Assembly: GCA_003427395.1 (NCBI GenBank)
Contig: BFEA01000001.1
Span: forward strand, 7,657,040 to 7,691,623
Direction: 5' to 3'
DNA: 34,584 nt
DNA from: Chara braunii
Taxonomy: Eukaryota; Streptophyta; Charophyceae; Charales; Characeae
Positions 1 to 9,923 of the stretch are shown here, in pieces. The translations under genes were made by a program, and so were the position numbers. Below the pieces are notes generated by a model. The model saw only the letters and a program-made list of their open reading frames with translations, did no database searches and had not been told where the DNA came from. Numbering within the stretch: position 1 is the stretch's first letter; every line of letters begins with the position of its first letter.

Positions 1-88
<88 letters not shown>
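1..88. repeat. (CT)n microsatellite
   Basis: The window opens inside an uninterrupted CT dinucleotide run of about 44 units, so its true left end is outside the window. It is a homopyrimidine/homopurine tract of the kind that can form triplex DNA. Similar CT/GA runs recur at 10643, 15640, 17565 and 17698. Confidence 0.98.
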
Positions 89-91
<3 letters not shown>

Positions 92-581
92 TGTGTGAAC
101 ACGTTGAACAGATCTCCAAAGGTGAGCAAACAGATATGAAGTCGGCGACCGCCGTGCACCTATCGATGGAAGTACCCTTTGCACGGTCACACGAAAACGG
201 TGAACGCGACACACACACACGGCCGATGCCTGCACCCATGGACTCACAACCAACGGTCGAATTGAATTTTATTTTATTTTTTCGGCCCTACAATTAGGAA
301 TGTCGGGGTATTCCATATATCACGTTCTGTGTCGGCCTTGTTTTTTTTTTTTTTTTTCCACAGAGTATTCTGAAACGATGTGTGTTTGGGCGCGTTGGAA
401 CTCCCCAATGCCTCCAGCCCGAACCTGCTTTCTCACGCGAAGGACGCGGCGCGTTAACGGCCGCCCAAAAAATAAATAGCAGGCCTAGGTACTGGTGGCT
501 TAAGGGGATCATGCATGTTTGCCCCCCTGTTATGACCCTGGCCAATTTCGAGATACACATCCACCAGAAAGTACAATGCCA
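89..581. other. Left flank of element A, no gene
   Basis: Only short random open frames are present. The one visible mark is a T17 run at 341-357, which could be the poly(A) tail of a minus-strand retroposon, but no tRNA-like head was found on this side. One possibility is that element A inserted into a minus-strand SINE whose tRNA head is at 9397-9465 and whose tail is this T run. The flanks of element A (tgcca on the left, cccca on the right) agree at only three of five bases, so this is not established. Confidence 0.5.
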
Positions 582-1833
582 TCCAATTGCAGAAAGAAAT
601 GAATGAACTTGGGAGGAGAGAGAGGATTAGAGGAAGAAGAAGAAGTAAGAAAGAAGAAGAAGAAGATGTACACCAGCAAAGACAATGACAAGGCTCTTCT
701 TCTTCGCCCAACAATCTCCTCGTCCTTATCTCCCCCTTCTCTTATTCATACAAGAAATAATAATACAATGTTGAATGACTGGTCCAGAATCAATGTCCGA
801 GTCCCTCTTCTGCTGCAGGTATCAACTCAAGGTCCACCATAGCCATGGCCGCCTCTCCCACTCTTCACTCTCATAGGCCGAGGCTATGGCGGACTACTAG
901 GCCTTGCCCAAATGCCCAAAGGACAACCCAAAGCAGCTATGGCTGCTCTAGCTCAGGCCGCCATGCCCAACCCTGTCTTGAAGCTTCTTGGTGTGGCTCT
1001 CCCCGCCTGGGGACTCCTTGCTGCAGCTCCCACAAAGGTGATGAAGATGGCTGCCACCATAGCCAGGTAAGTACCCCTGGCGCTCCTCCCCCTTCCTTCC
1101 TCCTTCCTCCTTCTTCCTCCCTCATGTCCTTCTCCTTCCTCCCCAGCAGCGCTGCTCCAGCTTAGCGCTGCTCCAGCCAGCGCTCCACTTGTGTGTCGCC
1201 AAACTTGCACACCGAAAAAGAGGCCGGGTCTTCCGCCCGGCCTAAAGATATAGCAGCCTGCTTTACCTCTTGGGCGGTGACTTCCAGGCCGCTGGCCTTC
1301 CCAAGCAACCGGTACCTCCTCCTATTTTTGGAGGGAACATCATTGCAGACTCTGATATTGCCCCTACACGCCCTAGACACAGACTGGTACCCGCTAGACG
1401 TAACCTACACTACCGGCCTCTAAAAATGCCACTTCTGTCTTCTTCTGCTTGGCCTCTGGTACCTGCATGTTTACCCCCCTGCCGGGTGCGGCACCGGCCT
1501 ACCCGCTACTTGAGTGTTTTTTCCCCGCTGCAACCCTTCAAAGCCACGGCCACAGGTAAGTACTGGCCCTGAGGGCCCAACGAACGAACAAGTGCCTTTT
1601 TTTTTTTTGTTTTTTTTTTTACCTTGTGCCACACACACACACTCATACCAACCAGCACACAGACAGGCACAGTCACACGCACGCAAGCCAACCAGCACTC
1701 AAACAGACATGCAGTCCAGCAAGCACACACACACACAGACTTAGCAGGCGGGAACTCAGTAGGGCATTCAGTCTATGAGCAAAACTCATAAATCAGTTGT
1801 GTGTTTCAGTCCATGTTTGGACGGGTTATCACA
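582..1833 (-). repeat. 3' LTR of Ty3/gypsy element A
   Basis: This segment is repeated at 7827-9060 in the same orientation and flanks a minus-strand gag-pol. On the minus strand it begins TGTGATAACC at 1833, a common LTR start for plant Ty3 elements, directly after a G-run polypurine tract. The other end aligns as tccaattg here against tgcaattg in the right copy, suggesting that the terminal dinucleotide is mutated here. Compared with the right copy it has about 46 extra bases near 865-911, a T-rich tract at 1596-1620, and scattered substitutions. The 5-bp flanks do not form a clean target duplication. Confidence 0.88.
912..1146 (+). pseudogene. Antisense spliced open frame inside the left LTR
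   Basis: On the strand opposite to element A's genes, an ATG at 912 opens a frame rich in Ala, Met and Leu (beginning MPKGQPKAAM) up to a consensus donor, CAG|GTAAGT, at 1067. A pyrimidine-rich 80-bp stretch follows and ends in CCCCAG at 1146, so it looks like a complete short intron. In this copy the frame after the putative splice soon meets a TAG. The frame also stays open upstream of 912, through the extra 46 bases missing from the right copy. I do not recognise the protein. It may be a captured host exon pair or chance coding potential. Confidence 0.3.
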
Positions 1834-1835
1834 CT

Positions 1836-1850
1836 ACCCCCCCCTCAAGA
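1836..1850 (-). other. Polypurine tract of element A
   Basis: On the minus strand this reads TTGAGGGGGGGGTAG and lies directly before the TGTGATAACC LTR start. A purine tract in this position primes plus-strand DNA synthesis in LTR retrotransposons. It fixes the orientation of element A and the inner boundary of its 3' LTR. Confidence 0.85.
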
Positions 1851-1874
1851 GCGAGGTCCCTTCAAGCGAGTAAC

Positions 1875-3665
1875 TCATTCTGAGTCCTCGACAAATGCAT
1901 CGTAGGCGAGCAAGGCAAAGAGATTCTTGGAATACTCTGTCGTAGTGAGCCTTGCTGAAATCTGTGGTGCGGCGTTAGTAGCGATTTGGCGCTCGTAGGC
2001 TTTAACAACGCATGGTGCGCTGCGTAGCAGTTCCTGTTTGGAGATCCAGTACAGATCGTCTAACGGGTGATACATAAAATGAACCTGGTACTGTCTGTTT
2101 CTCCCCTTACCTACATGATGTATGATTTTATTTATCTCATGTCCGCCCTTGATTGCGCGAGGGATCATATCTTCGCGGTAGTCGAATATCTTCGCATCAC
2201 GGTGGTGTCGGTGGAGATACAATTTAGATGCATGGAACACGGGATATGTGCGCAGGTGAGCTGGCACGTCTACAACGTACGAAGGGCGGCCGCCAAAGTT
2301 ATCTTCACCAATCACATCCAAAACTTCCCAGGGCCCATAATAGAGAGGGAGGAGTATGCGTGAGACTCCCTCTTCTTTTGAGAATTCAGACATCTTGACC
2401 CAGACATAGCTTCCTACCTCAATATCTGACGGTCCGCGCTCCTTGTTCGCATGATGGATCATGGCGTGTTGTCGCTTGGTCATAGCTGCAATGGGAACTT
2501 TGAGCAAGCGGTCATACTTGGCCCTAAAGTCAGACATGCCAGGTGTTAAACCAGCTGGCTGCTCAGGGAATAGGTAAGAGAGCGGATTCCGGATCTGCCA
2601 ACCGTAATGCAGCCTATTGGGTGTCATGCCGGTGGCGGAGTGGACGGAGTTGTTGTATAACAACTTAACAGAATACAACTCTTCATCCCATGTTTCCTGA
2701 TCCAGGATAATCAAAGCACGAAGTAGTTGGAACACAGTCTGGTTGATCTCCTCTGCCAAACTGTTGGCTTTCGGGTGTCGGCCAGATGTCATACACAGTT
2801 TGTTCCCCAGTTGAGACGTGAAGTCCTTCCACTCAGTAATAATGAAGCGCGGATCCCGATCGCTCACAAGAGTCTTCGGGGTTCCGGACTGCAGAATGTA
2901 CTTCTGTTGGAATTCACGGATCACTAGTTTTGTTGAGGCATGAGGTGGCAAAGGGATCAGATTGAGGAACTTAGAGAATCGGTCAACAATTACCATGACA
3001 TGTGAGTAGCCGTTCTTACTTACATTTCCCATGTCGGTGAAGTCGATGGAGACAGACTCCCCGGGACCATTGTGGATGGGTAAGGGTGTGAGTAGCCCCA
3101 TCGACTTTTGTCTGCATGGTTTGATTTGTTGACAGACTTGACATTCAACCACAAACTTTTCAGCAGTCCCTTTCATGTCAGGCCAATCAAACTGTCTCAG
3201 CAAATTTGCGTACGTTTTTTCCATGCCGAAGTGTCCGCTCCGACTATGAGCCACATCCAAAAAGTGTGTGCGGAGAGGCTCATGGTTGGGCACACACAAA
3301 CGGTTGGGGTTCCCATAGCGACGAAAAATCAGTCCTCCATACTCGTGGAAATCAGGCTGACTACTAGGATCAGCCCGCAGCCACTCAAGGATGGAACTAA
3401 GTTCCAGATCCTTAGTTGTCTGCTCTACGAGCTCCTCCTTCAGTTTCTTCCGGAGGTCGTAGGATTTCACAAGGCAAGTCATGTACTCAGGGTGGCGAGA
3501 CAATGCGTCAGCGACTCGATTATAACAACCCTTTTTGTGTTTTAATTCAAAATCGAAAATGTCAATCTCATGGAACCAGCGAAGCAAGGTAGGGGACAAG
3601 GTAGTTTGCTGTTTGATCCACTTCAAGGCCTTATGATCTGAGAAGACTTTGAAGTGGCGCCCCAA
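1875..3665 (-). pseudogene. Element A integrase with chromodomain (plus RNase H tail)
   Basis: This 596-codon open frame starts within RNase H (residues 1-59, ending in the typical NRVADALSRHP). Next comes the integrase zinc-binding HHCC domain, with His140, His145, Cys175 and Cys178. The integrase core has Asp208, Asp269 and Glu305, with the canonical 35-residue spacing between the second and third. A GPY/F-type module lies around GPWEVLDVI, and a chromodomain-like segment spans about residues 510-560 (EINKIIHH through KAYERQ). Such C-terminal chromodomains define chromoviruses and bias integration toward marked chromatin. The catalytic triad is intact, but the frame is cut off from the rest of pol by a TAG at 3678-3680. 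Element C has Trp at that place (HWRHYLLG). Confidence 0.93.
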
Positions 3666-3677
3666 AAGATAATGTTT

Positions 3678-3968
3678 CTAGTGATCCAACGCCATACACA
3701 AAGCATAGAGTTCGTGCATGTAGGTGGAAGTGACTACCTTTACGTTGGGCATCCATTTGCTGTAGTACTCGAGTGACCGCAAGCCATCGCCATCATCTTG
3801 TTGCAGCACTGCACCGATTCCATACTGACTTGCATCCGTAGTAACTACGAATGTCAGTTTGGGATCTGCAATGCGGAGTACTGGGTAACTTACCAAGTCT
3901 TCCTTGAGAGCTTGAAAAACTTTTGTACACGCGGCATCCCAGGAATAAGGCACATTTTTACTGGTTAG
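3678..3968 (-). pseudogene. Element A RNase H, N-terminal part
   Basis: This open segment encodes the start of the Ty3-type RNase H, including TTDASQYGIGAVLQQ, with the first catalytic Asp in the TDAS motif, and HELYALCMALDH. It is bounded by two in-frame stops: TAG at 3678-3680 on its C-terminal side and TGA at 3969-3971 on its N-terminal side. No frame change is needed to connect it to the integrase segment, so each break is a single codon. The enzyme would degrade the RNA strand of the RNA-DNA hybrid during reverse transcription. Confidence 0.9.
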
Positions 3969-3971
3969 TCA

Positions 3972-5412
3972 CGACAATGGAAGAGCAATGATAGAAAAAC
4001 GGGGTACAAACTTCCGATAATACGACGCGAGACCAAGGAAAGAACGCAATTCGCGAATGTTCGCAGGCTGAGGCCAATCGCGTATGACCTCAATCTTGGC
4101 TGCCTCAAGCTCTAGGCCTGCAGCAGACAACTGTCAACCGATGCCCAAGATAGATAACGCTATCCTTCCCAAACTCGGATTTCTCCAAGTTGAGATGGAG
4201 TTGCGTCTTCTTGAGGATAGCGAGCACCTCCTCAAGATGCTTGAGGTGTTCCTCCATGGACTTGCTGAAGATCAGAATATCATCCAGGTACACTACCACA
4301 AACCGACCAATCTGTTCGCGGAGGACCTTGTCCATGAGGCTTTGGAAAGTGGTTGGTGCGTTCGTGAGACCGAAGGACATTACGGTGAACTCATAAAGCC
4401 CGTCGCGTGTTTTGAACGCAGTCTTGTGTTGGTCCGCAGGATCGACTTTAATCTGGTGGTAGCCAAACTTGAGATCGATCTTGGAGAAGACCTTGCACCC
4501 ACCCGCGGCGTCCAGCAGGTCATCTATGCGGGGCAAAGGGTAGGCGTTCTTTCTTGTGATGCGGTTTAGACTGCCGTAATCAATACACATGCGGAGTTTG
4601 CCTCCCTTTTTAGGCACAAATAAAACAGGAGCACCAAATTCAGATTCGCTAGGTTTTATCCACCCTTTGTCAATCATCTTATCGATCTGTCGCCGGAGTT
4701 CCTCCAACTCGCTGGGTCCCATTCGGTACACGCAGCCCTTTGGAGGAACAACACCCTCAACCAACTTGATGGTGTGTCGGACCGATCGCGTGGGGACTCC
4801 ACGTGGCTCGGGCAGTACTTCCGAAAACTGATCGAGGAGGTTTTGGATGTCTGGTGGAACCGGTGGGGGTGGGGGATCAGCAAAGGGGTCGCCTAGATCC
4901 GATCGCAGGTCGCGAATAGAGACGACCGAATCTGAAGTAGAATCATTCGGACCATCGGAAGGTAGAGCGATAGAGGTGCTAGAAGTAGGATCATTAATCG
5001 AAGTAGTAGTGGTATTAACCGCAAAAGTAGATGGCACATGGGTAGGACGAACAAAGGCAACATACAACTGTTCTTCCTCCTTGTGCTTGCACCATTTCTT
5101 GCAGAACTGCATAACATTCAGAAAGGTCACTGGGGATTCGTGCTTCTCATCCAAGAGGACAGGAAGCTCGTTCCCCTGAGCATCTTTGACCATGAAGAGT
5201 GACTCCTTCCACTTGGTCCATTCGCATTGGGACTGCAGCCAGCCCAAGCCAAGGACAGCGTCGAAGGGGCACTTGTCAAGGACAAAGAAGTTCAACGCGT
5301 GGGTGACAGTCTTGCCTTTGTCAAAGGTAGTGCGCACACCTTTGACTGCATGCGTGGAAGAGACAACTTCCTTGTTGCCAACTTGGGTTCGACAAGGGTT
5401 ATGCAAGGCCAC
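3972..5412 (-). pseudogene. Element A reverse transcriptase and C-terminal half of protease
   Basis: The frame at 4105-5412 begins in the aspartic protease (FDAVLGLGWL, the second conserved motif). A Ser/Thr/Pro-rich linker follows, then the RT palm with LRMCIDYGSLN, FSKIDLKFGYHQ and the catalytic YLDD at 4279-4290. Past YLGHR the frame is lost. About seven extra bases near 4123-4130 appear to shift the continuation (FLGLASYYRKF and following) into another frame, which then runs to the TGA at 3969-3971. The palm catalytic Asp residues are intact. This is a decayed copy rather than a working polymerase. Confidence 0.9.
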
Positions 5413-5740
5413 TTTGCTTTATCCCCAAACCCACCTTGCGTATCCCGTGTGGTGACATGAAATTAGCCGTAGCACCACAGTCAACCAGAACACGGAGATA
5501 GCGGTGGTTTATGAGGAGTTTGAAGAAAATCAACTTTACCGTCCCTTGGGCACACTGCTGTTTCATCTCAGCCCAATGCTCCAAGTGGTAGTGAAAGTCG
5601 ATTGCCCCAGACTCCTCCCAAGGCTCGTCATACAAAACATTGCTTACCTTAGCCTTGTATTCAGCAGATGGTTGGGCTTCAAGGGAGGGCTGCTGATTTT
5701 CAACAGAAACGGACTCCCTTGTTGTAGAGTTTGTTGAAAC
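5399..5740 (-). pseudogene. Element A protease, N-terminal half
   Basis: This open stretch carries the retropepsin active-site region LVDCGATANFMS. The family usually has D-S/T-G, so the Ser/Thr position is Cys here, which would be expected to impair catalysis. The frame ends at a TAA at 5399-5401, while the rest of the protease continues in a neighbouring frame from about 5412, indicating a one-base shift between 5405 and 5420. Upstream it is also out of frame with gag, with the change near 5740-5750. Ty3 chromoviruses normally encode gag-pol in one frame, so this is probably damage too. Confidence 0.8.
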
Positions 5741-5751
5741 TGACTCTGCGC

Positions 5752-7331
5752 CGATTCATGTTTCCCTGCAGCCTATAACAGTCCTGAACCTTATGGTTTG
5801 GTTTTTGGCAATGCAGGCAAACCCCTTTCTTGAGTCTGCCTCGCCAGTCATTCTCAGTGATCCGGAGGTCAACCCAAGGTTCGGTAGACGCATCCTCCGG
5901 TTTATGCGGGATCTTGACTCCCTTCGGAAGTTGGACATAATTCTTCCCGGCACTCCGATTCGGTCCCTTGGCACAAGCAGTCTTTTTGAAGGCAGAAAAA
6001 TTTTCTTCTTCTTAATTTGCATCGGACTCATGGGCCGAAGAACAAGCTGTATCGAAGTCCTGTTCTTGGTCGTCACCAAGAGTAGGGTCATCCGCATCGG
6101 CTTCTTCTTCGGCCTCCAGCAGGTCATGTGCAGCAAAACGGCTGCTGCCCTTGAACCGTCTGCCGCCCATAGGCTTTTTGCTGTCTGCCGTGCTAACGAG
6201 GTCTATAGCCTCCAAACTGACGATGTCCTTCATTAGGATAAGTCAGTCAGTGTATGCAATGTAGTCCCTGCCCAGACGATTAGTGAAGTTAGTTGGAACC
6301 GTGCCCTTAACCACATTTAAGCAAGACTGAGCAGTCAATTCCAAACCAGGTGTAGCAAACATCTTGCTTAGATAGGTCTGTAGGCTTTTCATGGAATCCG
6401 TCCACTTGTTGCGCTTGACTTTGTCAAGTTGAATTCTTGCCCTAGCCGCAGCATGTGGATCCTGATATTGTGAGATAAGGAGATCCTCGAGGGAGGCAAC
6501 CAGGGTGGTCCTAAGCCATTTGGCTAGTGCAGTCTTTCGGAACCTAGCCCGTGTCGCTTGGACTTCTAGGAAGCCCCGTATGATCGGCTCGGCATTCATT
6601 CCCATGATCACTGCCTGGGTCTCAGGTTGAGTCCCCAGAATCTCAAAATAAGGCCTCATGGAGCCGATCCAGGACTCGATGTTTTCCTTGCCGTCATACT
6701 TGGACGACATTTGTACCGCCTTTCGGTCCACATAGGGACCGGCGTAGCTGAGACCAGCACCTACTGATTCCAACCTTGGGGCTACAGCAGTTGCAGAATT
6801 CCCGGCCTCGTCGCTGGTCACAGCAACAGCGGAATCTGCACCTGTTGCAGGTCCCGAGGGGGTTGCCAACACATTCAAGGAAGAAGATATGGTGAGAGAG
6901 GCAGAAGTAGTCTCGATCGCAGCCTCAGACCCAGGGGGTACAGGGAGAGGATTGACCACTTGGGCCTGTCGCAGCTCAGCCACCTCTTGTGTCAACTCTT
7001 GATACTTTAGGGTCATATCAGTCAGGTCGTCCTTAAGTTTTCGCAATTTTGCGAAGACGTCAGTGATCTGAGTGTTATGATCTTCAATATTCCTGACTTG
7101 AACAAGGGCTGTGAGTATGTACTATAACTATTCCCCACACTGCTCTTCACTTACTGAGGGAACAGTCTCTAGGATAGTCACTTGCCTTTTTAGCAAGGTC
7201 TCCTTCCTCTCCTTCTCTGCCTCCTGTTCCCTTTTAATTGCACTATCTAAAAGTGCTTGTAGATATGGTTTCTCGGCATTACTGACTGCATCTAACAAAG
7301 CCCGCCATTGCACTGAAGTTAGCTGAGCCAT
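5752..7331 (-). pseudogene. Element A gag with CCHC zinc knuckle
   Basis: The likely start is the ATG at 7329-7331 (MAQLTSVQW). The N-terminal part is a charged, probably coiled-coil segment and is broken near 7125. The frame resumes upstream of 7046 and runs through the capsid-type domain (YDGKENIESWIGSMRPYF onward) to a TGA at 6243-6245. It then continues in the same frame through an acidic linker to a TAA at 6012-6014. After that stop, still in frame, is a CCHC knuckle at 5778-5819 with the spacing C-x2-C-x4-H-x4-C. Gag would form the retrotransposon particle and bind RNA. Two in-frame stops and one shift make it a pseudogene. Confidence 0.85.
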
Positions 7332-7826
7332 TTTTGGACTGAGTATGGACAGGTGGGTCAGAGAGTCGCCAGTCAGCAAAAGAATCAATTAGACTCTCAA
7401 GAGGTTCACTCCCCTTCTCACTTGGACAAACACTCCTTTGCCCAGTCCTTGCCCACTTCAGACGGTCACTTTCCCTCTCTCCCTTTTCTCTCTCCCTCCT
7501 TTCCCTCTCTTCGTTCTGCTTGCGAGTCTCCACGGGCATCGGAAATGAACTCAGAAAGACAAACTTGAAAGCTCAAAGAAGAGAAGATAGAACTCCTAGC
7601 CGGAGCGGCATTTCATTTGGAAGTAGAGTGCAGCAGACGAAAGAAAAACAAACAAATTCAAACGAGAGGTCTGATCCAGCGACCCAGTCTGATCGGACTG
7701 CATACGAGGTCCTCTCGAGTCCAGTCTGACCAGCTCCGTGACCGTAGAGCAAATCAAACAACGAGTAACTAAATGCAACAATGGAGAATTGAGTGGTGTA
7801 CAGGGTGCGAGTCAAGCCACGGACGG
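7332..7826 (-). other. Element A 5' leader, primer site not identified
   Basis: This is the region between the 5' LTR and the gag start. A primer binding site is expected next to 7826. The minus strand there reads CCGTCCGTGGCTTGACTCGC, which does not match a tRNA 3' end that I can name. A CT/GA-rich block lies at about 7460-7515. Nothing else was recognised. Confidence 0.5.
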
Positions 7827-8088
7827 TGCAATTGCAGAAAGAAATGAATGAACTTGAGAGGAGAGAGAGGATTAGAGGAAGAAGAAGAAGTAAGAAAGAA
7901 GAAGAAGAAGATGTACACCAGCAAAGACAATGACAAGGCTCTCCTTCTTCGCCCAACAATCTCCTCCTCCTTATCTCCCCCTTCTCTTATTCATACAAGA
8001 AATAATAATACAATGTTGAATGACTGGTCCAGAATCAATGTTCGAGTCCCTCTTCTACTGCAGGTATCACTCAAGGTCCACCATAGCC

Positions 8089-8435
8089 ATGGCCGCCTCT
8101 CCCACTATTATGCCCAAAGGACAACCCAAAGCAGCTATGGATGCTCTAGCTCAGGCCGCCATGCCCAACCCTGTCTTGAAGCTTCTTGGTGTGGCTCTCC
8201 CCGGTTGGGGACTCCTTGCTGCAGCGCCCACCAAGGTGATGAAGATGGCTGCCACCATAGCCAGGTAAGTACCCCTGGCGCTCCTCCCCCTTCCTTCCTC
8301 CTTCCTCCTTCTTCCTCCCTCATGTCCTTCTCCTTCCTCCCCAGCAGCGCTGCTCCAGCCAGCGCTCCACCAGTGTGTCGCCAAACTTGCACACCAAAAA
8401 AGAGGCCGGGTCTTCCGCTCGGCCTGAAGATATAG
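8089..8435 (+). CDS. Hypothetical spliced antisense frame in the right LTR
   Basis: This is the better preserved copy of the frame seen at 912-1146. An ATG at 8089 (MAASPTIMPKGQ) opens 58 codons to the donor CAG|GTAAGT at 8265. An 80-bp pyrimidine-rich intron ends in CCCCAG at 8344. Joining exon 1 (8089-8264) to exon 2 (8345-8435) keeps the frame open for about 30 more codons to TAG at 8433-8435. Exon 1 is alanine-rich with a hydrophobic stretch (PVLKLLGVALPGWGLLAAA) that could be a membrane or targeting helix. No family is recognised. The frame lies antisense to element A and could be a captured host exon pair. Confidence 0.3.
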
Positions 8436-8812
8436 CGGCCTGCTTTGCCTCTTGGGCGTTGACTTCCAGGCCGCTGGCCTTCCCAAGCAACCGGTACCTC
8501 CTCCTCTTTTGGAGGGAAACATCATTGCAGACTCCGATATTGCCCCTACACGCCCCAGACACAGACTGGTACCCGCTAGACCTAACCTACACTACCGGCC
8601 TCTAAAAATGCCACTTTTGTCTTCTTCTGCTTGGCCTCTGGTACCTGCATGTTTACCGCCCTGCCGGGTGCGGCACCGGCCTACCCGCTACTTGAGTGCT
8701 TTTTCCCCGCTGCAACCCTTCAAAGCGACGGCCACAGGTAAGTACTGGCCCTGAGGGCCCAACGAACGAACAAGTGCCCTGGCGGGCCACACACACACAC
8801 TCATACCAACCA

Positions 8813-8953
8813 GCACACAGACAGGCACAGTCACACGCACGCAAGCCAACCAGGACTCAGACAGACATGCAGTTCAGCAAGCNGCACACAGACAGGCACA
8901 GTCACACGCACGCAAGCCAACCAGGACTCAGACAGACATGCAGTTCAGCAAGC
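8813..8953. repeat. Perfect 70-bp duplication across a single N
   Basis: Bases 8813-8882 and 8884-8953 are identical and are separated only by the N at 8883. The left LTR has a single copy of this stretch. The pattern is what an unmerged overlap of two contig ends looks like. Confidence 0.85.
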
Positions 8954-9097
8954 ACACACACACACAGACTTAGCAGGCGGGAACTCAGTAGGGCATTCAG
9001 TCTATGAGCAAAACTCAGAAACCAGCTGTGTTTCAGTCCATGTTTGGACGGGTTATCACACCCCACCCTAATCGGTGGTGGTCAGGGCGTAGGGTGG

Positions 9098-9212
9098 GGC
9101 CGCCGGTGGGGGGGCCGGCCGGCTAACGCAAGGACCGATCATTTTGCCAGTAGCTGGCCGCTGGTGGGGGGGGCGGCTAATGCAAGGACCAATCATTTTG
9201 CTAGTAGCTGCG
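9098..9212. repeat. Two-unit GC-rich tandem repeat
   Basis: Two units of about 57 bp occur back to back (about 9098-9157 and 9158-9212). They share a G-run, then a segment like GCTAACGCAAGGACC and a segment like ATCATTTTGCCAGTAGCTG. They differ by a few substitutions. They adjoin the outer end of the 5' LTR of element A. Confidence 0.8.
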
Positions 9213-9396
9213 CCTCCCTTCTACGTCCCCCCAGCCGTCGAGTAAGAGCAGTGTCTATGGTCAGCACGCTCCCACACACCACACACAACTCACCCACACA
9301 CACACGCCCACACCTGCTATGGCCAATAACCCTACCAATATCGAACAGGGGGAGCAAGCCAACTATCTCAGCAGGTTGGCACCAAGAGTGCCACAG

Positions 9397-9465
9397 GCGG
9401 ATAGTGGGGATTGAACCCACGACCTGCCGAATGCCACTGGATGCTAACCAACAGAGCTAGGCCGC
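9397..9465 (-). repeat. tRNA-derived SINE head
   Basis: On the minus strand this stretch has an internal RNA polymerase III A box (TAGCTCTGTTGG) and B box (GGGTTCAATCCCC) at tRNA-like spacing, and its ends can pair (GCGG with CCGC). It closely resembles the unit at 12510-12578, sharing GTGGCATTC and AGGTC before the B box, so this is a dispersed family, not a single tRNA gene. The body probably extends leftward toward 9061. The end of the element was not found. Confidence 0.75.
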
Positions 9466-9588
9466 TTGCTCCACACGTGAGCTTCCGCGTTTCGAGAGTG
9501 TGGAAGGAACCATAAAAGATCAAGCATTCGACTCCTTGTCGCGCCTCAGGTTGGTGCGACCGCTTTTTTGAGGGGTATCGCTATCTCC

Positions 9589-9639
9589 GGGCGACGTGGT
9601 GAGTCCTTGTCCATTATCAAATGCATCCTCGGCATACAC
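9589..9639 (+). repeat. Sequence upstream of hammerhead copy 1, also present at 16621
   Basis: The segment GGGCGACGTGGTGAGTCCTT, followed by a near match that runs to AAATGCATCCT, occurs here and at 16621-16662. Here it leads directly into a hammerhead motif. At 16621 the downstream sequence differs. It therefore belongs to a dispersed repeat family of which the hammerhead is a part. Confidence 0.7.
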
Positions 9640-9690
9640 ACTGTCGAGGGTCAACCTCCTGGTGAGTCGGCGAAAGTCAGAGGAAACAGT
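9640..9690 (+). ncRNA. Hammerhead ribozyme motif, type III, copy 1 (degenerate core)
   Basis: All elements of a type III hammerhead occur in order. The stem III 5' strand is ACTGT (9640-9644), with cleavage triplet GTC ending at 9645. Stem I is GAGG/CCTC (9646-9649 with 9655-9658) around the loop GTCAA. The core is CTGGTGA (9659-9665), where the consensus has CTGATGA. Stem II has GTCGG and CAGAG with two mispairs. GAAA is at 9683-9686, and the stem III 3' strand CAGT closes a perfect 5-bp stem including the A of GAAA. Self-cleavage would fall after 9645. The core change and weak stem II suggest that this copy is inactive or poor. Confidence 0.75.
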
Positions 9691-9737
9691 CTGGGCACAG
9701 CCATGCTTTCTCTGTGGAGTTGGAGTTTTGTATAGGG

Positions 9738-9740
<3 letters not shown>

Positions 9741-9783
<43 letters not shown>
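9741..9783. repeat. (CA)n microsatellite in the hammerhead repeat
   Basis: An uninterrupted CA run lies between hammerhead copies 1 and 2. Just after it, a segment like CAGCGGATATGACAA (about 9785-9799) recurs as CAGCGAATATGACAA near 9836. Matching sequence with CA runs follows hammerhead copies 3 and 4. Confidence 0.9.
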
Positions 9784-9787
<4 letters not shown>

Positions 9788-9872
9788 GCGGATATGACAA
9801 AACACATACATGCACACACTCGCAAACACACATACAGCGAATATGACAACACACATACATACACTCACAGAT

Positions 9873-9923
9873 ACTGTCCGGGTTCAACCTCCTGATTAGT
9901 CGGAGAAAATCCGACGACACAGT
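9873..9923 (+). ncRNA. Hammerhead ribozyme motif, type III, copy 2 (degenerate core)
   Basis: The order matches copy 1: ACTGTC (9873-9878), a weakened stem I (CGGG against CCTC, with one mispair and one G-T), loop TTCAA, core CTGATTA (9892-9898; consensus CTGATGA), perfect stem II GTCGG/CCGAC (9899-9903 with 9911-9915), GACA instead of GAAA, then CAGT. Stem III pairs perfectly. Two core positions are mutated, so activity is unlikely. It starts 233 bp after copy 1, and the sequence 3' of both copies is related (AGTCTGG, then TCATGC/CCATGC and a TTTAGG/TATAGG end). Confidence 0.75.

Larger units (their letters stand above)
7827..9060 (-). repeat. 5' LTR of Ty3/gypsy element A
   Basis: This is the partner of the repeat at 582-1833. 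On the minus strand it starts TGTGATAACC at 9060 and ends in CA at 7827-7828. Differences from the left copy are the absence of about 46 bases after 8106, a short segment instead of the T-rich tract, and a 70-bp duplication around the N at 8883. As the LTRs of one insertion are identical when inserted, the many substitutions imply an old copy. Confidence 0.88.

Noticed and set aside
582-9065. A clean 5-bp target duplication for element A
   Set aside because: Flanks tgcca and cccca agree at only three of five bases.
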